Position numbers and translations under genes: made by a program
Assembly (NCBI GenBank): GCA_002316315.1
Contig: DCDG01000016.1
Location: 1-8,659, forward strand
Direction of reading: 5' to 3'
Length of the DNA stretch: 8,659 nt
From: Candidatus Aminicenantes bacterium UBA1061
Lineage (GTDB): Bacteria > Acidobacteriota > Aminicenantia > Aminicenantales > Saccharicenantaceae
The notes under the pieces: generated by a model
The model's input: the letters and a program-made list of their open reading frames with translations, nothing else
The model's database searches: none
What the model was told of the DNA's origin: nothing
Shown here: piece after piece, positions 1 to 6,320 of the stretch
How positions within the stretch are numbered: position 1 is the first letter of the stretch
Layout of the letters: the number at the start of each line of letters is the position of its first letter

Positions 1-62
1 ATCCCGAGAAAGAAATTCCTTTTAGGCTTTTTTATTTTTTGTAATCAATGACGTTATGTCTA

Positions 63-92
63 TCGACCGCCAAAAGGCAAAACTAATATAAA
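63..92 (+). promoter_or_regulatory. Possible rightward promoter for the pilin genes
   Basis: TCGACC (63-68) lies 18 bases before TATAAA (87-92). Its -10 box overlaps the -10 of the stronger leftward promoter, so the two polymerases would compete for the same DNA. If used, it would give a 5' leader of about 220 nt before the first pilin gene. The -35 box matches only four of six consensus bases, so this is a tentative call. The pilin genes could have another start site in the AT-rich stretch 120-200. Confidence 0.25.
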
Positions 93-113
93 ACCAAAAC
101 GCCTGTTTGTCAA
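85..113 (-). promoter_or_regulatory. Leftward sigma70-type promoter for a gene beyond the left edge
   Basis: On the minus strand a perfect TTGACA (108-113) is followed by exactly 17 bases and then TATATT (85-90), five of six matches to TATAAT. Transcription would start near position 78 and run off the left edge. An AAAAGGAA purine run follows on the minus strand around positions 16-24, but no start codon lies suitably close before position 1. The promoter is seen directly in the sequence; its target gene is outside the window. Confidence 0.6.
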
Positions 114-321
114 GTGGCCCATAAAAAAATATTTCTGACCACTGGCAGGATCAATTTTTGTTGTCCTTATCTTATTATTTTTCAATTATCTGGTCAACAT
201 TTGTTTACCTCCAAAATCGGTTTGTGGCGAAAAACAGGCAGGAGATTCTGGATTCAACTGGCATGCCGATTGCAAATCTTAAATCGGCGTGGTTGGTATC
301 GTTCAAATCGAGGTGTGTCGA
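114..321. other. Non-coding leader upstream of the pilin genes
   Basis: I see no convincing gene in this stretch. It holds an AT-rich part (about 120-200) and an inverted repeat, GCCGATT (265-271) with AATCGGC (282-288), that could form a 7-bp hairpin with a 10-base loop about 35 bases before the first pilin start codon. A 20-codon frame beginning at ATG 263 ends in a TGA that overlaps the pilin ATG (ATGA at 322-325), but it has no ribosome site at a usable distance. Confidence 0.4.
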
Positions 322-759
322 ATGATCACAAGAAAGATCGGGAAAAAGAAGCTAAAACTGCGGCTGCCACTGCTAATCTTTGAAGGTTCGAGCCTGCTGG
401 AAGTGACCATAGCTATGGGTCTTGTTTTTTTCTTGCTCACCGGCCTGGCTGAAATGCTGGCCTCTTCTCTTCTCATCAAGCAAAAAGCCGATTACCATCG
501 CCTGGCCGCAGATATTATTTCTAATGAACTCGAACAGCAAAAAGGCGCTGGCGTCGATACTCCCGATCTTTCGCCCGGACTTCACCAGAAGCCAGTTGAA
601 GAGCCGAACTCGGGCAGAAGGTTTTTGTTGAGCTGGGAAGTAATTGAAATCAGTAAAAACCTAAAAAAGATCTGCTTGAGTCTCTCTCCGGCCGACGTTA
701 GCCAGAGGCTGTCTGAGGTTAGGGTTACCCTGTACTTTTCACGCCATTTAAATTTTTAA
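322..759 (+). CDS. PilV/GspI-like minor prepilin
   Basis: This 145-aa protein has a class III (prepilin) signal. A basic leader (KIGKKKLKLR) ends at Gly22, followed by SSLLE with Glu at mature position +5 and then a hydrophobic helix of about 20 residues (27-46). This is the N-terminal architecture of type IV pilins and T2SS pseudopilins. The rest is a short globular domain with no motif I can name. PilV/GspI is assigned from size and from being followed by PilW/J- and PilX/K-like genes. Mature residue +1 is Ser rather than the usual Phe. The start is ATG 322 because GAGGTG (310-315) sits six bases upstream; the longer in-frame GTG at 289 lacks a ribosome site. The protein would act in the inner membrane after processing by prepilin peptidase. 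Pilus versus secretion pseudopilus cannot be decided here. Confidence 0.75.
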   Translation: MITRKIGKKKLKLRLPLLIFEGSSLLEVTIAMGLVFFLLTGLAEMLASSLLIKQKADYHRLAADIISNELEQQKGAGVDTPDLSPGLHQKPVEEPNSGRRFLLSWEVIEISKNLKKICLSLSPADVSQRLSEVRVTLYFSRHLNF

Positions 760-786
760 AAGCTAAGGTTTATAGAACTCCTGGAT

Positions 787-803
787 TTCTGTCATCGACA
801 GGA
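787..803 (+). repeat. Small hairpin between the first two pilin genes
   Basis: CTGTC (789-793) and GACAG (797-801) are separated by ATC. The stem extends outward by one G-U and one T-A pair to about 7 bp. It lies just before the AGAGGA ribosome site of the next gene and has no T-run, so it is not a standard terminator. It may mark an mRNA processing point or be incidental. Confidence 0.3.
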
Positions 804-827
804 CAATTGAAAGGACAGAGGATAATC

Positions 828-1622
828 ATGGCTCCTATTCGCCATTTCAGAAGCTATTTTTTCCCACCTGGCGTACACTGCCAGCACCGACCTGCCCGGA
901 ATAAATTTCATCTTAAAGGTTTTTCGTTGCTCGAAAACCTGATCAGCCTCACTTTGAGCTTATTTATTTTAGTCTCTGCTCTGGAAGTTATCACTCAGGT
1001 CAAAAAGATTTACAACCGACTGCAGGCCCAGCAGGAGGCTTCCCTCGCAGCCAGTATCGCCCTGGAGAAAATCAGGGAAGATCTGGAGAAAGCCGGTACG
1101 GGTGTTAACGGGTGCCGACCAGCTATTGATCAATGGCCAATAAAAGTCGAAAATTCACAGATCACTTTGCTTTCTGGGGAACTCGAAATAAAACTGGCGA
1201 GTGATGTCGAGGCCGGCCAGGATTGGGCTTTGATCGTCCCCTGGGCAGGTTCTGGTTCAAAGCTCAGATCCGGACGGGTAATACTGATTACCGGCCAGGG
1301 CCAGAGCGACCTGGCAGAGATAGTTGATGTTTCAAATAACCGGGTGTCACTTTCCCCGGCTTTTTCCAGCTCATTTCGACGAGCAGAGTCAATCGCCTAC
1401 CTTCTGGAAGAAGTCGAATTTTATCTGGATTCAAAACAATCTATTCTGAGGAGAAGAGTTAACAAGACTTCGGGCCAGCCTCTATTAGAAGAGGTCTGCA
1501 GTTTTCAACCTGCTTATGACCCTGAAACCAACCTGACCTGGATAAGACTCCAGACAGGTTCGAAAAAGGAGAAAACTCATGAGCTTTTTTTCTATGCTAA
1601 AAATGCCTTTAAAAAATCATGA
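828..1622 (+). CDS. PilW/GspJ-like minor prepilin
   Basis: This 264-aa protein has a prepilin cleavage site Lys30-Gly31|Phe32-Ser-Leu-Leu-Glu36, placing Glu at mature +5, followed by a hydrophobic helix (about 37-56) and an amphipathic stretch rich in Gln, Ala and Glu (60-90). The leader is unusually long at 31 residues. Two cysteines (Cys96 and Cys224) are far apart, as in pilin-like folds closed by a disulfide, but pairing is inferred only. Size, the FSLLENLISL signature and its place between a PilV-like and a PilX-like gene support PilW/GspJ. ATG 828 is chosen because AGAGGA (817-822) ends five bases upstream; an in-frame TTG at 807 has no good ribosome site. The 3' end overlaps the next gene by 44 nt, which suggests translational coupling. 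It probably joins the priming or tip complex of the filament. Confidence 0.75.
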   Translation: MAPIRHFRSYFFPPGVHCQHRPARNKFHLKGFSLLENLISLTLSLFILVSALEVITQVKKIYNRLQAQQEASLAASIALEKIREDLEKAGTGVNGCRPAIDQWPIKVENSQITLLSGELEIKLASDVEAGQDWALIVPWAGSGSKLRSGRVILITGQGQSDLAEIVDVSNNRVSLSPAFSSSFRRAESIAYLLEEVEFYLDSKQSILRRRVNKTSGQPLLEEVCSFQPAYDPETNLTWIRLQTGSKKEKTHELFFYAKNAFKKS

Positions 1623-3144
1623 CTCTGGTTCGGCTCTGGTGGTTTGTCTGCTGGTCATGGCCATATTCACTTCTCTTGGTCTGGGCTGGCTGATTAGCTC
1701 ACAAATCTTTCTTCAAGTCGAAGGGAGCCGGAAATTAAATAGACTGACACTCTATGCGGCTGAAAATGGCCTCAAGACCTCGCTGGAGTTGATAAATGAA
1801 CATCTGCAGGAGTCCTGGTCCGGACAGGAAATAGATGAAGAAACTTTCCAGCAGCTCAGAGACCGCCTGTTGTCAGGCGAAACTCCACTGACCGTTTCTG
1901 ATCTGGATGAAATGATAGAGGAGGAAAGTTACGATGATTTTTCTCAGATGACCTGGCAGGTTTTCGCCTCAATAGAAAATGCCGGGGTCGAAGATTTTGA
2001 ACAGTATCTTAGATCAACCTGCAGGCTAACTGTAGATTCAACTGGTCGGGTGCAGGGTTTCGCCGGACAAAGGTCAGAAGAAGTCGTCGCTCTTCTAACC
2101 TTTTATACCGGTCACCTGCCTCTCGACCAGTTGTCAGCTGCCATAGAAGAGGGTGGAATTTCAGAAAAGAACAAAGAACAGATGAAACTGGTCTCGTCAG
2201 AAGGAGCGAGCATTGGCGGCGACCTTCCTTTGAGTTTAAGTAAGGGCACGATTCCCGACGATGCTCTGCCACTTATCTCCAGGGGCCTTAAACTTTTAAA
2301 GCCAGACGGGTTACCCAATTGGTTACTGCGTCAGGCCCTGGGCCTGCCTTCTGGTCCTGATCCTGTTCCGGACGGAGTCTATCTGATTAGAAATGACCTT
2401 GGCCCGGGCGGCATCTTTGTGGAAGGCGACCTGGACGAGTTGTTACTTGGAATTCAGGCTGAGTGGCAAATTGTCCAGTTTAAGCAGGAAGAAAAAATCT
2501 GGCAGGTAAAATTTAGCCCTGCCACCCAGAAAACAACTTTCATTTCTCCCGACGGCCCAGAAAATTTCGACTGGCTATTAATTCCATTAGTGATGATCAA
2601 TGGCCGGGTAGACAATCTGGCCTGTGGCCAGCCCGGCTCTGATGGCCTTCTAAGCACATCAGCTGAAGAAGACACGGTAAGTATCCTGACGGGTTGTCAA
2701 CTCGCTATTGTCTCCTCTTCCGAAATCAATATCACGACCAATCTTAAGGCCCAGGGGCTGGACTGGAAAGAAGGTGTCCCCTATCTCCGCCAGAAAGACT
2801 CACCATTGATTATCTGGTCTACAGGCAAAGATTTTCAAACAGAGGAGCTGGTTGATGGAGGAATTAATATTTTCTCCAGAGAAAACAGTCCACTGACCAT
2901 TGCCGGAAATCTGGTAGCTGGTGGAGAAGGGTTAAACGTTAATAATCCCGAAAAAGGAACAGTGCAAATTGCCGGTGGCTTAGTCGCCACCAGACTGGAA
3001 ACTGGGAAAAGCGAACTCAGAATTTTTACTGGCCTTCAAGACCAAAGCGGCCACGACCAACCGGATGCATTTCATATTTTATCCAATAAGGCCCTGGTTC
3101 ATCTTAGCGAGTTCAAAATTGTTGAATGGAGGTCAAAAAAATGA
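1579..3144 (+). CDS. Oversized PilX/GspK-like pilus-tip protein
   Basis: This 521-aa protein begins with a PilX_N-type segment: SG17|SALVV, a hydrophobic helix to about residue 40, then a YAAENGL motif (59-65) typical of PilX-like proteins. Mature position +5 is Val, not Glu. Absence of this Glu is known for GspK-type tip subunits, which enter the filament first. The protein is much longer than usual PilX (about 170-200 aa) or GspK (about 300-330 aa). After an acidic region (about 75-150), residues 200-521 are rich in short beta-like Gly/Ile/Val segments, including IAGNLVAGG and IAGGLVATR, suggesting a beta-solenoid or DUF4900-like region; this is pattern recognition only. AAGGAG (1566-1571), seven bases before ATG 1579, fixes the start inside the preceding gene. 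The stop overlaps the next ATG (ATGA). It could act as a tip adhesin or assembly initiator. Confidence 0.65.
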   Translation: MSFFSMLKMPLKNHDSGSALVVCLLVMAIFTSLGLGWLISSQIFLQVEGSRKLNRLTLYAAENGLKTSLELINEHLQESWSGQEIDEETFQQLRDRLLSGETPLTVSDLDEMIEEESYDDFSQMTWQVFASIENAGVEDFEQYLRSTCRLTVDSTGRVQGFAGQRSEEVVALLTFYTGHLPLDQLSAAIEEGGISEKNKEQMKLVSSEGASIGGDLPLSLSKGTIPDDALPLISRGLKLLKPDGLPNWLLRQALGLPSGPDPVPDGVYLIRNDLGPGGIFVEGDLDELLLGIQAEWQIVQFKQEEKIWQVKFSPATQKTTFISPDGPENFDWLLIPLVMINGRVDNLACGQPGSDGLLSTSAEEDTVSILTGCQLAIVSSSEINITTNLKAQGLDWKEGVPYLRQKDSPLIIWSTGKDFQTEELVDGGINIFSRENSPLTIAGNLVAGGEGLNVNNPEKGTVQIAGGLVATRLETGKSELRIFTGLQDQSGHDQPDAFHILSNKALVHLSEFKIVEWRSKK

Positions 3145-3596
3145 ACAGGACAATAAAGAACCAGCTTAAATTAAGAGCTTCGGGCTATTCTCTGCTTGAA
3201 GCCGTTATTTCTATGTCAATAGTTCTGGCTATAGTCTTTATTGGTTCATCATTAAGACCTGATGCCAGAAAACACCAGCTACAGACGGCAGTTAATCAGA
3301 TTTACTCCAGTTTGTCTTTAGCCAGGTTTAGAGCTATTCGCCAGCAGGTACCGGTTAAAGTCAGCTTCCATGAAAATTTCTGTGAACTGTCTGAATTCGA
3401 CAGTCAGAAATCATTCTGGGTGATAAGATCAAGGCGATTTTTAGAAGGCGTAGAAATAACGGCCAACAATGAGCCGATTTTTTATCCTCAGGGAACAGTC
3501 TCCAATTTAGCTTCAATAAAGGTCAGCAACGATCGCGGTCTCTATCTTATAACCATAGCTATTACCGGGCGACTTAAAATCAGCCAGAGCGATTGA
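3141..3596 (+). CDS. FimT/GspH-like minor prepilin
   Basis: This 151-aa protein has the prepilin signal RASG15|YSLLE20, with Glu at +5, followed by a hydrophobic helix (about 22-36). It then shows the FimT/GspH pattern of an amphipathic helix with LARFRAIRQQ and a beta-rich tail (VPVKVSF, FYPQGT, ITGRLKI). The YPQGT-like element late in the domain and the terminal GR turn are common in GspH/FimT proteins. Start ATG 3141 is preferred because TGGAGGT (3127-3133) lies seven bases upstream and the ATG overlaps the previous stop; a frame-extending ATG at 3126 overlaps that ribosome site itself. It closes the four-gene pilin block, whereas GspH normally precedes GspI-J-K in T2SS operons. No terminator hairpin follows it. 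Confidence 0.75.
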   Translation: MNRTIKNQLKLRASGYSLLEAVISMSIVLAIVFIGSSLRPDARKHQLQTAVNQIYSSLSLARFRAIRQQVPVKVSFHENFCELSEFDSQKSFWVIRSRRFLEGVEITANNEPIFYPQGTVSNLASIKVSNDRGLYLITIAITGRLKISQSD

Positions 3597-3628
3597 ACGG
3601 TTTGCCCGGACGATATTGAACATTTCTA

Positions 3629-3657
3629 TTGAATAAAGTTTTACTCTAATTTATAAA
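3629..3657 (+). promoter_or_regulatory. Sigma70-type promoter of the S9 peptidase gene
   Basis: TTGAAT (3629-3634), 17 bases, then TATAAA (3652-3657). Transcription would start near 3664, giving a leader of about 45 nt. The site is in the gap between the pilin block and the peptidase, so the peptidase need not depend on pilin transcription. Spacing is ideal; the boxes match four and five of six consensus bases. Confidence 0.6.
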
Positions 3658-3662
3658 TTTCT

Positions 3663-3678
3663 AGGAGGAATTTCTCCT
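3663..3678 (+). promoter_or_regulatory. 5'-terminal leader hairpin with a decoy Shine-Dalgarno
   Basis: The near-palindrome AGGAGGAATTTCTCCT lies at the predicted 5' end of the peptidase mRNA. Its left arm AGGAGGAA (3663-3670) is repeated exactly at the real ribosome site (3696-3703). The CTCCT arm (3674-3678) can therefore pair with either copy. A stem in the first arm would leave the real site free, and the alternative pairing would hide it. The sequence is clear; a regulatory role is inferred. Confidence 0.35.
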
Positions 3679-3708
3679 CAACGATTTACTTAATAAGGAG
3701 GAAAGGCT

Positions 3709-6120
3709 ATGCCCGCCAGTTCAGCCAGAAAAAATTTAAGCATTTTGATATGTTTTTTGTTACTAATTCTATCTGTCAACCTGCTCTTCGCGCAGGAGCC
3801 ATACAAATTACCGCCGAAAGAAATTGTTGATATACTTGATGCCCCGCCTCTCCCTATGATCAGTCTCGATCCGCAGAATAAGATAATGCTTCTCAGCTAT
3901 TATCAAGCGATGCCTTCTATCGCTCAGGTCAGTCAGCCCTTTCACCGGGTGGCGGGTCTGAGAATAACACCTCAGAATAACAGCCGCCAGGTGCTGCGCT
4001 TTTTTACTAAATTTGTTCTAAAAGACATCAAGACCGGCCAGGAAATTCCAGTCGACCTGCCAGAAGAAGCAGTTTATAGCTTGCCTGATTGGTCTCCTGA
4101 TGGCCGATACCTGGCTTTAAAGAAATACCTGGATGACGGCCTGGAGTTATGGCTAATAGAGGCTTCAACTGGCCGCGCCAGAAAGCTTTTTGGCCCATCT
4201 CTCAATGCTGTTTTGACCGACGGATATGTTTGGTGGCCAGACAGCCGGAGTCTTTTAATCACTATAAATCCAGCCAATCGCGGCCCGGAGCCACAACCGC
4301 CTCGTGTGCCGGCAGGACCAAATGTTCAGGAAACAGCGGGCAAAAAGGTAGCCGTGGCTACTTATCAGGATTTGCTGCGAACTCCATTTGATGAACAAAT
4401 ATTTGAATATTTCTCCACTGTTCAGCTGGCCAGGTTTGATATTCGTTCAGGAGAGCTCACCAATCTCGGTCAGCCTGGAATGTATGAAGAAGCCACTCCC
4501 TCCCCTTCAGGTGAATTTATTCTCATCGATAAAATAAAACGCCCGTTTTCTTATAGTGTTCCTTTCCGGCTATTCAGCCATACTGTTGAAGTTTGGGACA
4601 GCCAGGGTAATCTGATTAAAGTGATTGCCGACCTGCCGGTTGCCGAAGAGGTTCCAAGAAATGGCGTTCCGGTTGGTCCGCGGGCCCTGGGCTGGCAACC
4701 GCTAAAAGCAGCAACTTTGATCTGGGTAGAGGCTCTTGATAACGGCGATCCGGAGAAGATCGTTCCGGCCCGAGAAAAGCTTATGTTGCTGGAAGCACCT
4801 TTTAGCCAGGAGGCGACAGAAGTCTTAAGACTGCCAGAAAGATATCAGGGAATCGTCTGGCTGGGGAAAGAGGGCCAGGGTCTCATCTCTCAGTACGAAT
4901 GGAAAAGGCGTTGGCGGACAACCTACCTTTTCTCAACAGATCGGCCAGGGGCGCTGCAAAAGATATTTGATTTGAGCACCCAGGATCAGTATAACGACCC
5001 GGGAAGACCAGTAATGACTTTAACTCCAGCCGGAGATAGAGTGGCTGTTCAGGATGGTGATTATATCTATCTAAGGGGAGAAGGATCATCACCTGAGGGC
5101 GACCGTCCGTTTATTGATAGATTTAATCTTAAAAACGGCCGGGTGCAAAGGCTTTTCCAGTGCGACCGTGGTGTCTATGAGACCTTTATTTCATTTTATG
5201 ACAAGAGCAAAACAGAAATAATTACCTCCTACGAGTCACCCACCACTCCGCCCAATTATTATCTGGTTAATCTCAAAACAAAAAAGAGAACAGCTCTAAC
5301 TTCCTTTCCTGACCCCGCCCCCCGACTGACGGCAGCTAAGCGCCAGCTCATCAAATATAAGAGAAACGACGGCGTGGAGCTTTCGGGCTTTCTCTACCTT
5401 CCACCAGACTATAAAGAGGGACAGAAATTGCCCCTGGTCGTCTGGGCTTATCCTATGGAGTATAACGATCCAGCCACTGCTGGCCAGGTTAGAGGATCCC
5501 CCTACCGATTTACTTTTTACCGTGGGGCCAGCCAGCTTTTCTACTTAACCCAGGGCTACGCTCTTCTGGACAATGCCCAGATGCCAGTGGTTGGCGATCC
5601 CAAAACCATGAATGATACTTTTATTTCGCAGATTGTAGCCAATGCTCAAGCAGCCATAGATACGCTTGATCGGATGGGTCTTATCGATAGAAAAAGAGTT
5701 GGTGTCGGCGGTCATAGTTATGGTGCCTTTATGACGGCCAATCTGCTGGCTCATTCTGATCTTTTTGCCGCCGGCGTAGCCCGAAGCGGTGCCTATAACC
5801 GGACACTGACTCCCTTCGGATTTCAAAATGAGAGAAGAACCTTGTGGGAAGCCCCTGAGCTTTACTGGAAAGTTTCGCCTTTTATGTATGCCGATAAGAT
5901 AAACGAACCTCTTCTCCTCATCCATGGTGAAGCTGACAATAATTCGGGCACTTTCCCCATCCAGTCCGAGCGTATGTTTGCCGCCATTAAAGGACTGGGA
6001 GGAACAGCCAGACTGGTCATGCTGCCCAATGAAAGCCATGGGTATTCGGCCAGGGAATCAGTGCTGCATGTTCTGGCCGAAATGATTGACTGGTTTGACC
6101 GATATGTGAAGAAAAGATGA
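3709..6120 (+). CDS. Exported S9D-type serine peptidase, glutamyl endopeptidase-like
   Basis: This 803-aa prolyl oligopeptidase-family protein has a signal peptide with a hydrophobic core at 10-26 and likely cleavage after Ala28 (LFA|QEP). A beta-propeller follows (about 40-540, with WSPDGR and WWPDSR blades), then an alpha/beta-hydrolase domain (about 550-803). The catalytic triad is visible: Ser670 in GGHSYGAFM, Asp743 in GEADNNSGT and His777 in NESHGYSAR. The motifs DAPPLP near the N-terminus, AGQVRGSP, ARSGAYNRTLTPFGFQ and RTLWEA are those I recall from plant chloroplast glutamyl endopeptidase (CGEP, MEROPS S9D), so cleavage after Glu is a likely but unproven specificity. Unlike the plant enzyme it should act in the periplasm or outside, probably on oligopeptides admitted through the propeller. 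The start is fixed by AAGGAGG (3695-3701), seven bases before ATG. A GyrI-like gene follows on the same strand. Confidence 0.9.
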   Translation: MPASSARKNLSILICFLLLILSVNLLFAQEPYKLPPKEIVDILDAPPLPMISLDPQNKIMLLSYYQAMPSIAQVSQPFHRVAGLRITPQNNSRQVLRFFTKFVLKDIKTGQEIPVDLPEEAVYSLPDWSPDGRYLALKKYLDDGLELWLIEASTGRARKLFGPSLNAVLTDGYVWWPDSRSLLITINPANRGPEPQPPRVPAGPNVQETAGKKVAVATYQDLLRTPFDEQIFEYFSTVQLARFDIRSGELTNLGQPGMYEEATPSPSGEFILIDKIKRPFSYSVPFRLFSHTVEVWDSQGNLIKVIADLPVAEEVPRNGVPVGPRALGWQPLKAATLIWVEALDNGDPEKIVPAREKLMLLEAPFSQEATEVLRLPERYQGIVWLGKEGQGLISQYEWKRRWRTTYLFSTDRPGALQKIFDLSTQDQYNDPGRPVMTLTPAGDRVAVQDGDYIYLRGEGSSPEGDRPFIDRFNLKNGRVQRLFQCDRGVYETFISFYDKSKTEIITSYESPTTPPNYYLVNLKTKKRTALTSFPDPAPRLTAAKRQLIKYKRNDGVELSGFLYLPPDYKEGQKLPLVVWAYPMEYNDPATAGQVRGSPYRFTFYRGASQLFYLTQGYALLDNAQMPVVGDPKTMNDTFISQIVANAQAAIDTLDRMGLIDRKRVGVGGHSYGAFMTANLLAHSDLFAAGVARSGAYNRTLTPFGFQNERRTLWEAPELYWKVSPFMYADKINEPLLLIHGEADNNSGTFPIQSERMFAAIKGLGGTARLVMLPNESHGYSARESVLHVLAEMIDWFDRYVKKR

Positions 6121-6320
6121 CAGGCTTTGGTGATGAAACCTTTTTCCACAATTACTGTGAAAATCCCTGTGGAAATCTGGGACCAGAGCAGGTTTATTGC
6201 TTTGAAAATAAACGGGTTCTGATAAACTGCACATTTTTTGTACACCGCTGCCCAGGGGCTTCCCCTGGGCATCAGGGTAGTGATAGGATAGAGATGGAAA
6301 GAGCAAAGGAGGAAGTGTGA
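6117..6320 (+). CDS. Possible 67-codon bridging ORF of unknown function
   Basis: An open frame fills the whole gap between the peptidase and the GyrI-like gene. Its ATG overlaps the peptidase stop (ATGA at 6117-6120) and its TGA overlaps the next GTG (GTGA at 6317-6320), the geometry seen for translationally coupled genes. The 67-aa product has five Cys, no signal peptide or membrane helix, a Gly/Pro-rich centre and a charged C-terminus ending in EEV. I recognise no family. Against it, the ribosome site is poor (only GAAG-like), the frame contains a 10-bp GC hairpin and another inverted repeat, and long minus-strand frames also cross this stretch, so it may simply lack stops by chance. Confidence 0.25.
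   Translation: MTGFGDETFFHNYCENPCGNLGPEQVYCFENKRVLINCTFFVHRCPGASPGHQGSDRIEMERAKEEV
6142..6176. repeat. Inverted repeat with three DnaA-box-like 9-mers
   Basis: TTTCCACA (6143-6150) is the exact reverse complement of TGTGGAAA (6168-6175) across 17 bases. A third related copy, TGTGAAAA, lies between them (6156-6163). Read as 9-mers, 6142-6150 matches the DnaA-box consensus TTWTNCACA fully, and the other two match eight of nine on the opposite strand. It could be a protein-binding site or an mRNA hairpin with two alternative 3' arms. No T-run follows, so it is not a standard terminator. Confidence 0.35.
6249..6271. repeat. Perfect 10-bp GC-rich hairpin without a T-run
   Basis: TGCCCAGGGG (6249-6258) pairs perfectly with CCCCTGGGCA (6262-6271) across a CTT loop. 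It sits about 45 bases before the GyrI-like start. Neither side has a run of T on its downstream flank, so it does not look like a complete intrinsic terminator. It could limit readthrough, protect the peptidase mRNA from 3' decay, or be a dispersed genomic palindrome. Confidence 0.55.

Noticed and set aside
263..325. A 20-codon frame whose TGA overlaps the first pilin ATG
   Set aside because: The only ribosome-like sequence (AGGAGA at 240-245) is about 17 bases away, and the peptide has no visible leader-peptide character.
114..383. An 89-codon + strand frame beginning at a GTG
   Set aside because: It has no ribosome site, no recognisable protein features and overlaps the better-supported pilin start in another frame.
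322..3596. The pilin block as a natural-competence or toxin-delivery system
   Set aside because: No competence, effector or toxin gene is present; the sequence supports only minor pilin-like proteins.
6202..6228. A possible promoter for the GyrI-like gene (TTGAAA and TAAACT)
   Set aside because: Spacing is only 15 bases and the -10 box matches four of six, well below the other promoters in the window.
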